This document shows, in pieces, positions 17,579 through 25,790 of a stretch of DNA of 38,854 bases. The position numbers and the translations under genes were made by a program. Below the pieces are notes generated by a model. It worked only from the letters and a program-made list of their open reading frames with translations, was not told the origin of the DNA and did no database searches. Positions within the stretch are counted from its first letter, which is position 1; every line of letters starts with the position of its first letter. The DNA is from Streptococcus sp. HMSC078D09 (GTDB lineage Bacteria; Bacillota; Bacilli; Lactobacillales; Streptococcaceae), in NCBI RefSeq assembly GCF_001813675.1, contig NZ_KV813669.1:28252-67105 (forward strand), given 5' to 3'.

Positions 17579-18211
17579 TTAACCTCTGTCTTTACTATAA
17601 ACAATGACAAGATAGCCACGGTCAAGACTCACTTGAATCGGTTGATCCAAAAATTCATTGGAGCCATACATGGCCTTCAAAAAATAATTCTCCTGATGGA
17701 GCGGATACTTGGCCCCTGTGATCTCTACGCGACCTTGTCCGACAGGCATAAAACCAACATAGGGCTTAGTTGGATCTGGCTGAATCTCATGGCAGCCAAC
17801 TGGTCTGTAAATCAGACGATTTTGACCATCGACTAATTGGATCTGCTCCATATAGGGAGCTAGGTCTGGATCGGTCGGCAAAAAGATATTAGACAAGAAG
17901 TGATCCAAGCGACCACCAAAGGCACCGTAAACTGTGACTGCAGCATCTGGATAGGCTTCAAAGACTGCTTTCAAGGCCAATTCCAAATCCGTATCGTTCT
18001 TTTCAGGGACGGACTGAACCACTTGCTTGGCTTGGGTGCGTATCTTGCTCAAATCAGTTTCAGAAATGGAATCAAAATCCCCCACTGCCATATCTAAAGG
18101 CAAGCCTTGTGCCAGCAACTTCAAACAGCCTCCGTCGACACCTACGTATAGCTCTTGATCTTTTGGTAGTAGTGAAGAATCTCCACCTGCCAATACTCCT
18201 ATATTAACCAT
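17579..18211 (-). CDS. thiN: Thiamine pyrophosphokinase
   Basis: The 210-aa enzyme transfers pyrophosphate from ATP to thiamine to form the cofactor TPP. The catalytic N-terminal domain shows YVGVDGGC, AVGDFDSIS, EKNDTDLELAL and FGGRLDHFLSNI, with Asp residues that bind magnesium and substrate. The C-terminal beta domain holds the thiamine side. The start overlaps the last eight bases of rpe (ATG within the rpe AATGGTTAA end). An earlier in-frame ATG would add 18 atypical residues. It is coupled to rpe and rmuC. Confidence 0.94.
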   Translation of the reverse strand: MVNIGVLAGGDSSLLPKDQELYVGVDGGCLKLLAQGLPLDMAVGDFDSISETDLSKIRTQAKQVVQSVPEKNDTDLELALKAVFEAYPDAAVTVYGAFGGRLDHFLSNIFLPTDPDLAPYMEQIQLVDGQNRLIYRPVGCHEIQPDPTKPYVGFMPVGQGRVEITGAKYPLHQENYFLKAMYGSNEFLDQPIQVSLDRGYLVIVYSKDRG

Positions 18212-18863
18212 TGATGGCATCTCGGAGCGTTTGAACGCGCTCATTGACATCTCCATTAAAGACATAAGAGCCTGCTACAAAGACATTGGCCCCCGCTTCT
18301 TTTGCTTGGTAAATACTTTGGCCATCAATTCCTCCATCGACTTCGATATCAAAGTCTAAGCCTTTTTCTTCACGAAGAGCGGCTAATTCGCGCACTTTGT
18401 CCATGGTTTCAGGCAAGAAGGCTTGGCCACCGAATCCTGGATTAACGGTCATGACCAAGACTTGATCCACCAAATTTAAGACATGTTTGATACTGTCTAC
18501 AGGAGTACCTGGATTGATCACAACACTCGCCTTCACACCTGCTTGACGAATTTTTTGAAGAGCTCCGTGAATATGGGGAGTAGCTTCCACATGGATGCTG
18601 ATGATATCAGCACCTGCACGGGCAAATTCTTCGATATGGTGTTCAGGATTGGTGACCATCAAGTGGCAATCAAAGACCAACTTGCTATGCGGACGCATGC
18701 TCTCTACGACACCAGCTCCAAAGCTGATATTGGGCACAAAATGGCCATCCATGACATCGATATGGGCATAGTCAGCTCCTGCTGCTTCTAAGCGTTTCAA
18801 TTCACTTTCAAAATTGGCATAATCGGCACTCAAAATTGAGGGTGCAATTTTCATTGTTTTCAT
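18204..18863 (-). CDS. rpe: Ribulose-phosphate 3-epimerase
   Basis: The 219-aa TIM-barrel enzyme interconverts ribulose 5-phosphate and xylulose 5-phosphate in the pentose phosphate pathway. Signature parts are APSILSADYANF at the start, the metal-binding HIDVMDGHFVPNI, DCHLMV, MTVNPGFGGQ and the phosphate-binding EVDGGI. The first ATG (MKTMKIAPS) is used, although a start three codons later is possible. It lies 14 bases after rsgA and overlaps thiN, so the three genes are likely cotranscribed. Confidence 0.97.
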   Translation of the reverse strand: MKTMKIAPSILSADYANFESELKRLEAAGADYAHIDVMDGHFVPNISFGAGVVESMRPHSKLVFDCHLMVTNPEHHIEEFARAGADIISIHVEATPHIHGALQKIRQAGVKASVVINPGTPVDSIKHVLNLVDQVLVMTVNPGFGGQAFLPETMDKVRELAALREEKGLDFDIEVDGGIDGQSIYQAKEAGANVFVAGSYVFNGDVNERVQTLRDAING

Positions 18864-18877
18864 CGTTGTAGTGTCTC

Positions 18878-19756
18878 CTATTTTGGCATTTTTTTCGAAA
18901 CTTTTTTATAGGTTTCGCGACGGTTTTCAATCTCACTTAGAAATTGCAAGTAATCCTCATAACGGAAAGGCGCAATTTCCTCTCTTTCAACGGCTGGTTT
19001 CACCGCACAAGCGGGCTCATGCGTGTGGGTACAGGTACGAAATTTACAAGAGTGGCTCACATCGGCGATCTCTGGGAAGGCTTGATTTAAGTCTTCACCG
19101 GTTGTCACTTCATAATCGAGGGAGGAGAAGCCAGGCGTATCTGCGATCTTTCCTCCATTTAAATGGTAAAAGCTGACAGCTCGGGTCGTGTGTCGACCGC
19201 GCCCCAGACTATCTGAAATCTCACCCGTTTCAAGCTCCAGATCCGGAGCGATTTTATTGAGCAAGGTCGATTTTCCTACACCGGTCTGCCCCATAAAGAC
19301 CGTAGTTTGATTGGTCAAAAGGGGCAAGAGTTCCTCAATCGACAAGACAAAATCATAGCCAATAGCCTGGTAGATTCCTTGGTAGTAGTGGATGTCTTCC
19401 ATATCTTCTAACAAGTCCAGTTTTGAAATATAGACAATGGGATGAATCCCCTTATGCTCCAAAAGAACCAGAAAACGGTCTAAAAGGTTGGCATTGAAAT
19501 CAGGTTCCTTAGCTGACATAATGACTACTGCCTGATCAATATTGACAATAGGAGGGCGCACGAGGCTATTTTTTCGAGGCGCAATGCTCAAAATGTAGCC
19601 TTCTGAATTCTCTTCGGCAGAGAATTCTACCTGATCCCCCACATAAGGAGTCTGTCCTTTTTTTCTAAAATTTCCACGAGCCCGTGTCTGGTAAATATGA
19701 CCGTCTGACTCCACGTAGTAGAAGCCAGCCAAGGCCTTGACGATTGTTCCTTGCAA
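18878..19756 (-). CDS. rsgA: Ribosome small-subunit-dependent GTPase A
   Basis: The 292-aa circularly permuted GTPase helps late maturation of the 30S subunit. An N-terminal OB-fold (about 1-65) is followed by the motifs in permuted order: G4-like SKLD (111-114), G1 GQTGVGKS (156-163) and G3 DTPG (206-209). The C-terminal zinc region reads [16 protein letters not shown]. The start codon is TTG, with AAGGAG six bases upstream. An extended -10 promoter lies close by, which makes it the head of the rsgA-rpe-thiN-rmuC-yhaM cluster. Confidence 0.96.
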   Translation of the reverse strand: MQGTIVKALAGFYYVESDGHIYQTRARGNFRKKGQTPYVGDQVEFSAEENSEGYILSIAPRKNSLVRPPIVNIDQAVVIMSAKEPDFNANLLDRFLVLLEHKGIHPIVYISKLDLLEDMEDIHYYQGIYQAIGYDFVLSIEELLPLLTNQTTVFMGQTGVGKSTLLNKIAPDLELETGEISDSLGRGRHTTRAVSFYHLNGGKIADTPGFSSLDYEVTTGEDLNQAFPEIADVSHSCKFRTCTHTHEPACAVKPAVEREEIAPFRYEDYLQFLSEIENRRETYKKVSKKMPK

Positions 19757-19785
19757 ATCGCACTCCTTTGAGATTAATACTATCT

Positions 19786-19794
19786 ATTATACCA
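19786..19794 (-). promoter_or_regulatory. Extended -10 promoter of rsgA
   Basis: TGGTATAAT on the minus strand lies 29 bases before the TTG start of rsgA. The -35 region is weak. Confidence 0.7.
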
Positions 19795-19828
19795 AAAAAT
19801 GAGAAATAAGGCTGGATTGCTCAATAAG

Positions 19829-19885
19829 AAAAAACGAAAAGTGAACCTCTCCGGACGCTTTTAGAAACGAATAGGTTCGTTTTTT
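19829..19885. repeat. Large imperfect inverted repeat between rsgA and tRNA-Leu
   Basis: AAAAAACGAA at the left matches TTCGTTTTTT at the right, with GAACCT (19843-19848) and AGGTTC (19873-19878) as inner arms. A second short hairpin, AAACGAA-TAGG-TTCGTTT, overlaps the right half. It lies upstream of both divergent promoters, so it is not the terminator of a recognised gene here. Confidence 0.5.
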
Positions 19886-19968
19886 AAATGGATAGAAACA
19901 GAAGACGGAGTATCTGTTATGACTTGTCTTTTAGCAGAATTCGGGAAAGGGCACCTTCCTTTTTTTCC

Positions 19969-19996
19969 TTGGCATTTTTCCTAAAAAGTGTATAAT
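19969..19996 (+). promoter_or_regulatory. Promoter of the tRNA-Leu/tRNA-Ser pair
   Basis: TTGGCA (19969-19974), a 16-base spacer and TATAAT (19991-19996) precede tRNA-Leu by eight bases on the plus strand. Confidence 0.85.
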
Positions 19997-20004
19997 AGAA
20001 CTAT

Positions 20005-20087
20005 GCGGAGGTGGTGGAATGGCAGACACGCATGCTTCAGGCGCATGTGCCCCTTCGGGCGTGAGGGTTCAAATCCCTTTCTCCGCA
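20005..20087 (+). tRNA. tRNA-Leu (CAG)
   Basis: The acceptor arm GCGGAGG pairs with TCTCCGC, with discriminator A. The anticodon stem CAUGC/GCAUG holds the loop UUCAGGC, giving anticodon CAG. A long variable arm, CCCCUUCGGG-like, marks a class II tRNA, and the T-loop is GGTTCAAATCC. CCA is not encoded. It reads leucine CUG codons. Confidence 0.96.
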
Positions 20088-20091
20088 TCTT

Positions 20092-20181
20092 GGAAAGGTG
20101 GCCCAGCTCGGTACGGCACCGGACTCGAAATCCGGCAAGTGGATTTTTATTCACGCGCGGGTTCAAATCCCGTCCTTTCCT
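20092..20181 (+). tRNA. tRNA-Ser (CGA)
   Basis: The acceptor GGAAAGG pairs with CCTTTCC. The anticodon stem CCGGA/UCCGG holds the loop CUCGAAA with anticodon CGA. A long variable arm and GGTTCAAATCC T-loop complete a class II serine tRNA. CCA is not encoded. Four bases separate it from tRNA-Leu, so both come from one transcript. Confidence 0.96.
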
Positions 20182-20193
20182 TACGATACAAAT

Positions 20194-20223
20194 AAGCCAT
20201 AGGTTATAACCTATGGCTTTTCT
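20194..20223 (+). terminator. Terminator of the tRNA pair, shared with rsmA
   Basis: A perfect palindrome, AAGCCATAGGTT meeting AACCTATGGCTT, is followed by TTTCTG on the plus strand. It also lies directly downstream of rsmA on the minus strand, so it may serve both converging transcripts. Confidence 0.8.
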
Positions 20224-20224
20224 G

Positions 20225-21100
20225 TTATTTTATTCCTGCTTCTAAAAGGCCATCTGCTAGGCGAGCGAAGTCTTCTAGGCTAAGAGCTTCTCCTCGTACA
20301 GAAGGTTGCAGGCCTGCAGCTTGGATTCCTGCTTCCAGTTTGGCTTTGATTTCTTCGGTCTTGCCAAAGCGACTGGTCAAGTTGTTCCAAAGTGTCTTCC
20401 GCCGATAGACAAAGCTAGCCTTGCTGACAGAGAAGAAGAAATCTTCATCCTTGACGGCTACTGCTGGTTCTTCGCGACGGACCATCTTCAAAATGGCAGA
20501 GTCGACGTTTGGTGCTGGCACAAAGACGGTGCGAGGCACGATAAAGGCTACCTTAGCAGTCATATAGTATTGGACTGCAATGGATAAAGAACCATAAGCC
20601 TTGGTGTTGGGCTCAGCCGAGATGCGGTCTGCCACCTCTTTTTGCATCATGACCACAAATTCTTGGAAAGGAATCTTGGATTCGATCAAGTGCATGAGGA
20701 TGGGAGTTGTGATGTAATACGGAAGGTTAGCCACTACCTTGATCGGAAGGTCCGGATTTTTAAACTCTGCGATGTACTGGTTGAGGTCTACCTTGAGGAT
20801 GTCTTGGTTGACAACCGTGACATTGTCAAAATCACGCAAGGTATCCGCCAAAATGGGAACCAAGCGGTCATCGATCTCAAAGGCCATGACTTCTGCCGCA
20901 TTTTCCGCCAAGAACTCAGTAAGAGCTCCAATTCCGGGACCGATTTCGATGACATTGACCTGCTTATCAATCTCAGCCGTATCCACAATTTTTTGAAGGA
21001 TGTTGGTATCGGTCAAGAAGTTCTGACCGAAGGATTTTTTAAAGGTAAAACCGTGACGCTCCAGCACTGCCTTGGTCACGCTATAATCTGCAATTCTCAT
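20225..21100 (-). CDS. rsmA: 16S rRNA dimethyladenosine transferase RsmA (KsgA)
   Basis: The 291-aa methyltransferase dimethylates the two adjacent adenosines in the last helix of 16S rRNA during 30S assembly. The SAM-binding motif appears as [11 protein letters not shown] and [15 protein letters not shown]. The catalytic motif is [11 protein letters not shown] (N-x-x-Y type). The C-terminal helical domain has the family's [12 protein letters not shown]. Loss of this enzyme gives kasugamycin resistance in other bacteria. It follows rnmV by 52 bases in the usual tatD-rnmV-rsmA order. Confidence 0.97.
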   Translation of the reverse strand: MRIADYSVTKAVLERHGFTFKKSFGQNFLTDTNILQKIVDTAEIDKQVNVIEIGPGIGALTEFLAENAAEVMAFEIDDRLVPILADTLRDFDNVTVVNQDILKVDLNQYIAEFKNPDLPIKVVANLPYYITTPILMHLIESKIPFQEFVVMMQKEVADRISAEPNTKAYGSLSIAVQYYMTAKVAFIVPRTVFVPAPNVDSAILKMVRREEPAVAVKDEDFFFSVSKASFVYRRKTLWNNLTSRFGKTEEIKAKLEAGIQAAGLQPSVRGEALSLEDFARLADGLLEAGIK

Positions 21101-21152
21101 TTTTTCTCTTTTCTAATCAGTTTAGGGGTAAAGGATCCCCTCTACTTCCGTC

Positions 21153-21716
21153 TTAATAACTGGCCATGGCCTCTTCGACTTGTGCTAAACAAATTCCAAA
21201 CAATTCCAAGCGTTTGATCAATTGCTTGCCATTGCAGTAGCCGATGCGCAAGGCTTCGCCTAAATATTCCCGTCGTTTGCGACTTTCACTGCCCATCAGC
21301 AGGCCGAGTCGCATCAGATCTGACTTGGTAATATCAAAGAAATTTTCATCTTCATAGGAACCCACCAGCCCAGCTAGGGCTTTTTCTAAGTCTTCAAAAC
21401 TGGCATGCTCCACTCCCAAGGAACGCCCCTTGGTCTTGGATTTGGGCACTGCTTCACCACGATTTAAAAAGGCATGTTTGGCCTGGGGCACCTCTTGCAT
21501 AATGATCTTGCGAATTCGCTCACCATTATAGTCTGGATCGGTAAAGACAATGACCCCACGCAACTCTTGCAAGGTAGCAATTCGTTCCAAGTCATCCTGA
21601 TCGATCGCAGAGCCTCGTGTTTCATAGGTATCCACCTCATAAAAACGACGGAGATTGGCTGTGTCGTCCTTGCCCTCCACGACAATCACTTCTGGTATTT
21701 TTCTTTTCTCAGTCAA
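21153..21716 (-). CDS. rnmV: Ribonuclease M5
   Basis: The protein (about 187 aa) matures 5S rRNA from its precursor. The TOPRIM domain occupies the first 90 residues, with VIVVEGKDD carrying the catalytic Glu and VIVFTDPDYNGERIR the Asp pair. A family-typical C-terminal part follows (KSKTKGRSLGVEHASFEDL, SRKRREYLGEALRIGYCNG). I chose the TTG at 21716 because that length matches known M5 proteins. An ATG at 21743 in the same frame would add nine residues and is possible. Either way it overlaps the end of tatD. Confidence 0.93.
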   Translation of the reverse strand: MTEKRKIPEVIVVEGKDDTANLRRFYEVDTYETRGSAIDQDDLERIATLQELRGVIVFTDPDYNGERIRKIIMQEVPQAKHAFLNRGEAVPKSKTKGRSLGVEHASFEDLEKALAGLVGSYEDENFFDITKSDLMRLGLLMGSESRKRREYLGEALRIGYCNGKQLIKRLELFGICLAQVEEAMASY

Positions 21717-22479
21717 GGCCAAATACCTTTCTTGCATTGTCATAGGTTGCCTGAGCCACTTCTTCTGTTGTTAAGCCACGTAGTTCTGCAATAAAATCTA
21801 CCACATAACGAGTGTAGGCTGTTTTATTTTCCCGACCACGTTTGGGAACTGGTGCCAGATAAGGGGCGTCTGTCTCAACCAAGATCTTGTCTAGTGGAAG
21901 GCCAGCTGCCGCTTCTTGGACATCTGTGGCTTTCTTAAAGGTCACCACTCCAGAAAAAGAAATCATCATCCCCAGATCCATGAAGCGTTTAGCTTCTTCT
22001 AAACTTCCTGAGAAAGAATGCATGATCCCACCGCGAGGACCGACTCCTTCACTCTTGATGATGGCATAAGTATCTTCTAAAGCATCACGTGTATGCACCA
22101 CAAAAGGCAAGTCCAAGTCTTTAGACAATTGAATCTGACGACGAAAAACCTTTTCTTGGACGTCTTTTGGCGCTGTCATCCAGTGGTAATCCATACCGAT
22201 TTCTCCGAGTGCGACGACTTTGGGATGTTTTAGCTGTTCAAGTAAATAGGCCTCCACTTCAGGAGTATAATCGCCTGCCTCAGTGGGGTGCCAACCAAGT
22301 GTGAGATAGAGTTCTGGATATTGATCTGCCAACTCCATAGCACGCTCAATCGTCGGTTTGTCAAAACCAACGATATTGTGGGCTACAACACCCATTTCCT
22401 TGGCTAAGTCGAGCTCTTCTTGTTCTTTTCCTGCGAATTCTTCCACATTGAGATGGGTGTGGGTATCAAAAATCTGCAT
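21709..22479 (-). CDS. tatD: TatD-family metal-dependent DNase
   Basis: The 256-aa TIM-barrel hydrolase is related to TatD/YcfH 3'-5' DNases. Metal ligands are visible in DTHTHLN near the start, the Glu of ALGEIGMDYH, the His of PFVVHTRDA, the His of IMHSFSGS, and the final Asp of VETDAPYLAP. AAGGAAG stands a few bases before the ATG at 22479. Upstream in-frame codons belong to rpmH-strand noise, so a longer start is rejected. It heads the tatD-rnmV-rsmA cluster. Confidence 0.95.
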   Translation of the reverse strand: MQIFDTHTHLNVEEFAGKEQEELDLAKEMGVVAHNIVGFDKPTIERAMELADQYPELYLTLGWHPTEAGDYTPEVEAYLLEQLKHPKVVALGEIGMDYHWMTAPKDVQEKVFRRQIQLSKDLDLPFVVHTRDALEDTYAIIKSEGVGPRGGIMHSFSGSLEEAKRFMDLGMMISFSGVVTFKKATDVQEAAAGLPLDKILVETDAPYLAPVPKRGRENKTAYTRYVVDFIAELRGLTTEEVAQATYDNARKVFGLD

Positions 22480-22513
22480 GATCTTCCTTTTCTTCCGAGT
22501 TTTTCTTCTTTCT

Positions 22514-22522
22514 ATTATAGCA
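22514..22522 (-). promoter_or_regulatory. Extended -10 promoter of tatD
   Basis: TGCTATAAT on the minus strand lies 35 bases before the tatD start, just after the rpmH terminator. Confidence 0.65.
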
Positions 22523-22550
22523 GAAAGCGCCTCTAAATTCACTTTCGGAC

Positions 22551-22588
22551 AAAAAAAAACCAGTAGTCTCGAGTTTCTACTGGTTTTT
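22551..22588 (-). terminator. Terminator of rpmH
   Basis: AAAACCAGTAG pairs with CTACTGGTTTT over a ten-base loop, with nine T following on the minus strand. It starts 16 bases past the rpmH stop. Confidence 0.92.
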
Positions 22589-22603
22589 AGGTTTTTATCT
22601 GAA

Positions 22604-22738
22604 TTAGGCAGCCAAAACTTTGCGTCCTTTACGACGACGAGCTGCCAATACGCGACGACCATTTTTAGTTGCCATACGGTGACGGAAACCATGTTTGCGC
22701 GCACGACGAAGTTTACTTGGTTGATAAGTACGTTTCAC
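22604..22738 (-). CDS. rpmH: 50S ribosomal protein L34
   Basis: This 44-aa, strongly basic protein reads [18 protein letters not shown] at its start and ends [10 protein letters not shown], the complete L34 pattern. The start is GTG, with GAGGAGG nine bases upstream. It is transcribed alone, from a clear sigma-A promoter to a strong terminator. It is short enough to be missed by length-filtered gene finding. Confidence 0.97.
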   Translation of the reverse strand: MKRTYQPSKLRRARKHGFRHRMATKNGRRVLAARRRKGRKVLAA

Positions 22739-22811
22739 GATGAATACCTCCTCATAGATTTTGTATTCGTTTAGCCGGCTAGTTGTGATCAGTTACTAAA
22801 CATACTTTACT

Positions 22812-22840
22812 ATTCTATCGGATTCGACTCTATTTGTCAA
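22812..22840 (-). promoter_or_regulatory. Promoter of rpmH
   Basis: TTGACA (22835-22840) and TAGAAT (22812-22817) with a 17-base spacer on the minus strand. The leader is about 70 bases long. Confidence 0.85.
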
Positions 22841-22885
22841 TAGCTATGGCAAAATTGTTGCAAATACAGGTTGGAGAACACCTTT

Positions 22886-23515
22886 CTACACCTGACGGGT
22901 TGCCAAGTAATAGGGTTCCAGAGCCACCAGCGCCTCTTGCAACTGATCCAGGATAGCCTCAAGAGAACCATCCTCAACTAGAGAAACATCGTATTTGACG
23001 AGGACCTTACGAACCGCCCCTTCTGCTACTGCTTGTAACAGATCCTGGCGATTCTTTTCTGTTCCTTCTACCCTTTGACTCTCTCCATTTTTCTGGGCGA
23101 AATAATAAACTGGCTGAGTGATGGGAAGGGTGAGAACCATGTGTTGTTTTTGAAGGCTCTGCTCATCTTTTTTTCGCTCGATAAAACTCACCTCTAAGGA
23201 AACTCCAAAATCAGCTGCATCTCCATAGAGCCTCAAGGCAAACATAGGTTCTGCCATCGTCCCTTCTCCTTTTAGATAGGCCCAAAAATGAGGCCGCAAG
23301 ACCTGGGCCTGGTTCATCCATTGGCTAGTCCGATCCTGCTCCAAGTAAGGGTGACGCTGCTGAAAGGCTGAGACTAAATCGGTGAATTCCTTACGAGCTG
23401 CTTGAGCTAGGGCACGATACTGCTCCATCTCTGGGGCTAGCACCCCAGCCTTTGCTGGGGCCTGGTAGTGAATTCCTTGAAGCTTTAAAAACTCTCGAAT
23501 CGCTGCAAATGCCAT
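22886..23515 (-). CDS. Conserved hypothetical protein, 209 aa
   Basis: I do not recognise this family with confidence. The protein is soluble, with no signal or membrane segment. A helical N-terminal half (to about residue 70) contains MAFAAIREFLKLQGIHYQAP. A middle beta-rich part reads MFALRLYGDAADFGVSLEVSFIERKKD, and a helical C-terminus ends LEPYYLATRQV. The alternating middle region loosely recalls the N-terminal DNA-recognition domain of McrB-like proteins, which is only a guess. AAGGAAG precedes the ATG. It follows khpB, but a terminator stands between them, so readthrough or a promoter inside khpB would be needed. Confidence 0.8.
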   Translation of the reverse strand: MAFAAIREFLKLQGIHYQAPAKAGVLAPEMEQYRALAQAARKEFTDLVSAFQQRHPYLEQDRTSQWMNQAQVLRPHFWAYLKGEGTMAEPMFALRLYGDAADFGVSLEVSFIERKKDEQSLQKQHMVLTLPITQPVYYFAQKNGESQRVEGTEKNRQDLLQAVAEGAVRKVLVKYDVSLVEDGSLEAILDQLQEALVALEPYYLATRQV

Positions 23516-23534
23516 TTGCTTCCTTTCTAAACCT

Positions 23535-23570
23535 AAAAAAGGAGAGATCGGCTCAATCCCGTCTCTCCCT
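23535..23570 (-). terminator. Terminator of rnpA-yidC-khpB
   Basis: On the minus strand GGAGAGACGG pairs with CCGATCTCTCC (one bulged A), followed by TTTTTT. It is about 20 bases past the khpB stop. Confidence 0.82.
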
Positions 23571-23590
23571 TATGGGAAATAATAGCTAGA

Positions 23591-24538
23591 TTATCCTTCA
23601 ATGTCGACAACTACATAACGGTTTGGTTCTTCCCCTTCAGAGTAGCTAGTGACTCCTTCCATCTTAGAGACGATCCGGTGAATGATTTTGCGTTCACTGT
23701 TTGACATCGGATCTGTCTGTTGGGCTTGCCCATCTTCGAGGGCACGCGTTGCTAACTTCTGAGCATAGCTTTGAAGAACTTCCGCCCGGTGTTCTACATA
23801 GTCATTAACATTAATGGTAATGTAAAAATTCTTTGAGTAGCGGTTATAGAGGTAATTTTGTGCCAAAAGTTGAAGAGCCTTCAAGACTTTTCCGTGGTAA
23901 CCAATGACACGTCCTGGCTCATTGGTATCAATTTGCATATTGACCGTACGGCGGTTGTGACTACTTGAGATGGTCGCATCCACATCCATTTCATCGACCA
24001 CGGTTTGAACATAGGCTGTCACATCATCTACGACTTCTTCGATATTGTAGTTTTCCTCTACCTCGATACCAAGGTTTGAGAAATCAGATTCGCTTGATTC
24101 TTTTGTCGCTGGTTCTTTAACTTTTTCAAGGATATGTTCATGTCCTTTTTCTTCAAGAACGGTATCTGCTTCTTTGTCATGTTTCAGGATTTCGGTCTTG
24201 ATTTCTTCAGAGACAACTTCTCCTTCTTCTTCGACCTTTTTGATCGCTGCAACGACGCGTCCGAGATCGACCGTTGCTTCGCTCACCGTCTTCACCGGTT
24301 CGTTTTGCGCATTGATCTCATCTGGGACACCTTTGACAGCTTTTTGATTAGCTTTCACAACCGTTGTTTCTGCAATGGGCTCAATCTCTACTTGGGCTGG
24401 TTTTTTCCCAAACAAGCCAAGAAAACCTTTCTTTTCACGCGCTACAACCGTAATATGTGCCTTCATACGAGGAATATCTAAATCGTTCAGACCTTTTTGA
24501 ATCGCTTCTTCAACAGTTGCTCCAGTATATAGGACCAT
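23591..24538 (-). CDS. khpB: RNA-binding protein KhpB (Jag/EloR)
   Basis: The 315-aa cytoplasmic RNA-binding protein controls cell elongation with its partner KhpA in pneumococcus. It has an N-terminal Jag domain (about 1-55, YTGATVEEAIQKGL and the KKGFLGLFGKKPAQVEI turn). An acidic, low-complexity linker covers about 60-165. A KH domain carries the loop GYHGKVLKALQ (GxxG type), and a C-terminal R3H domain contains RKIIHRIVSKM. The linker includes many Glu and Thr residues and may hold phosphorylation sites; I infer this from the family. It is the third gene of the rnpA-yidC-khpB operon. Confidence 0.95.
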   Translation of the reverse strand: MVLYTGATVEEAIQKGLNDLDIPRMKAHITVVAREKKGFLGLFGKKPAQVEIEPIAETTVVKANQKAVKGVPDEINAQNEPVKTVSEATVDLGRVVAAIKKVEEEGEVVSEEIKTEILKHDKEADTVLEEKGHEHILEKVKEPATKESSESDFSNLGIEVEENYNIEEVVDDVTAYVQTVVDEMDVDATISSSHNRRTVNMQIDTNEPGRVIGYHGKVLKALQLLAQNYLYNRYSKNFYITINVNDYVEHRAEVLQSYAQKLATRALEDGQAQQTDPMSNSERKIIHRIVSKMEGVTSYSEGEEPNRYVVVDIEG

Positions 24539-24553
24539 ATGTCCACCTCTTTC

Positions 24554-25369
24554 TTATTTTTTCTTTTTCTGTGCTTTGTTTAGGGCACGACGTTTTTGTT
24601 TTTCCATGTCGCGCGAAGCTTGCTCTTTTGCTTCACGCTCTGCGATAATCTTGAAAGGGTTGTTCAAGAGATAGGTTTGCCCGACTTGGTAAGCATTGGA
24701 AGTCACCCAGTATAGTGCGACCCCGCTAGCTGAGAACAAGGCAAAGAAGAAGATCATCACAGGCATCACATACATCATGGTTGTCGCACTACCATTGCGC
24801 TCTGGCATGGCTTTATTGGTCAACCAACTGCTGAAAAATGTGAAGAGTGCTGCAAGAACCGGCAAGATATAGGTCGGGTCGATCGCGCCAAGGTCCAACC
24901 AAAGGAAGTGACCGACTTTAAGGAATTCGACACGGCTCAACGCTTGGAACAAGGCCATCAAGACCGGCATCTGGATCAAGAGAGGAAGGAAGGCTGAAGA
25001 CGTTTTGACGCCTTTTTCCTTGTAAAGGGCCCGCATCTCTTCAGAAAGCTTGGTCCGACTATCAAGATCCTTCCCAGGATACTTAGCTTGCAATTCCTTG
25101 AGGAGGGGTTGAATTTCCTGCATTTTGCGGGTTGAATTCATTTGATATTGGAAGAGAGGCAAGAGGACCGTCCGTATGACAATGGTAAAGACGATAATCC
25201 CTACACCGATACTTCCGCCAAAGGACAAGAAGCGGATAGCTTCTGCAAAGAAGTAGACGAAGCGTTCCCAACCACCTGTCGACTGAGCTGTCACTTGAGA
25301 GGTTCCACAAGCTGTCAAGACCAATAAGGCCACTCCTAATAATCCAGTTAACTTCAGTTTCTTTTTCAC
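24554..25369 (-). CDS. yidC: Membrane protein insertase YidC (SpoIIIJ type)
   Basis: The 271-aa lipoprotein insertase helps place proteins in the membrane alone or with SecYEG. A signal peptide ends in the lipobox LTAC with Cys21. About five membrane segments follow, starting with the long [20 protein letters not shown] helix that carries the conserved hydrophilic-groove Arg. The cytoplasmic C-tail is very basic ([15 protein letters not shown]). The GTG at 25369 starts one base after the rnpA stop and is preceded by AAAGGGA. It gives a normal signal peptide, unlike a start eight codons earlier. The coupling to rnpA is typical. Confidence 0.94.
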   Translation of the reverse strand: MKKKLKLTGLLGVALLVLTACGTSQVTAQSTGGWERFVYFFAEAIRFLSFGGSIGVGIIVFTIVIRTVLLPLFQYQMNSTRKMQEIQPLLKELQAKYPGKDLDSRTKLSEEMRALYKEKGVKTSSAFLPLLIQMPVLMALFQALSRVEFLKVGHFLWLDLGAIDPTYILPVLAALFTFFSSWLTNKAMPERNGSATTMMYVMPVMIFFFALFSASGVALYWVTSNAYQVGQTYLLNNPFKIIAEREAKEQASRDMEKQKRRALNKAQKKKK

Positions 25370-25370
25370 A

Positions 25371-25712
25371 TTATTCCCTTTCTTGGTAGACATGCGCTAA
25401 TTTTAAGACATGTACAAGATTTTTCTCTACTTGATGAAAGTCGAGCTCCTCCACTCCTTTACGAGCAATGACAACAAAATCATCGGTCGTAAGGAAGGCT
25501 TGGTGTTTGATCAAAACATGGCGAATCAAACGTTTGATGCGATTTCTGGTCACAGCATTTCCCAGTTTCTTACTAACAGACAGGCCGACTCGAAAATGCG
25601 GTTGGTCCTTGCGCAAGCGGTAAACAACGAATTTCCGATTGGCAACATTTTGACCACTTTTAAAAATAGCATTAAAATCTTTGTCACGTTTGACGCGGTA
25701 GCTTTTTTTCAA
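25371..25712 (-). CDS. rnpA: Ribonuclease P protein component
   Basis: The 113-aa basic protein is the subunit that assists the RNase P RNA in cutting tRNA 5' leaders. The family motifs are intact: [12 protein letters not shown] at the start, [15 protein letters not shown], and the RNR motif [11 protein letters not shown]. The start codon is TTG, with AGGGAG seven bases upstream. It leads the operon with yidC and khpB. rpmH, its neighbour in many bacteria, is a few kilobases downstream here. Confidence 0.96.
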   Translation of the reverse strand: MKKSYRVKRDKDFNAIFKSGQNVANRKFVVYRLRKDQPHFRVGLSVSKKLGNAVTRNRIKRLIRHVLIKHQAFLTTDDFVVIARKGVEELDFHQVEKNLVHVLKLAHVYQERE

Positions 25713-25741
25713 ACCTCAACTCCCTCTATTAAATTTATTCT

Positions 25742-25750
25742 ATTATACCA
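25742..25750 (-). promoter_or_regulatory. Extended -10 promoter of rnpA-yidC-khpB
   Basis: TGGTATAAT on the minus strand is 29 bases before the TTG start. TTGGTT at 25764-25769 could serve as -35 with a 16-base spacer; it is part of the terminator stem upstream. Confidence 0.7.
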
Positions 25751-25757
25751 TATTTTC

Positions 25758-25789
25758 AAAAAAAACCAATCTCACTCAGGAAATCGGTT
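25758..25789 (-). terminator. Terminator of the CPBP protease gene
   Basis: AACCGATTTC pairs with GAGATTGGTT (with G-T pairs) and is followed by about eight T on the minus strand. The stem begins one base past the stop codon of the protease gene. Confidence 0.88.
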
Positions 25790-25790
25790 G

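Noticed and set aside
20005..20181. tRNA genes as an integration (att) site
   Set aside because: No partial tRNA 3' duplicate or integrase gene is present on either side.
22480..22704. Longer N-terminus for TatD
   Set aside because: It would run through the rpmH gene and its terminator. The ATG at 22479 has a good ribosome site and gives the family start MQIFDTHTHL.
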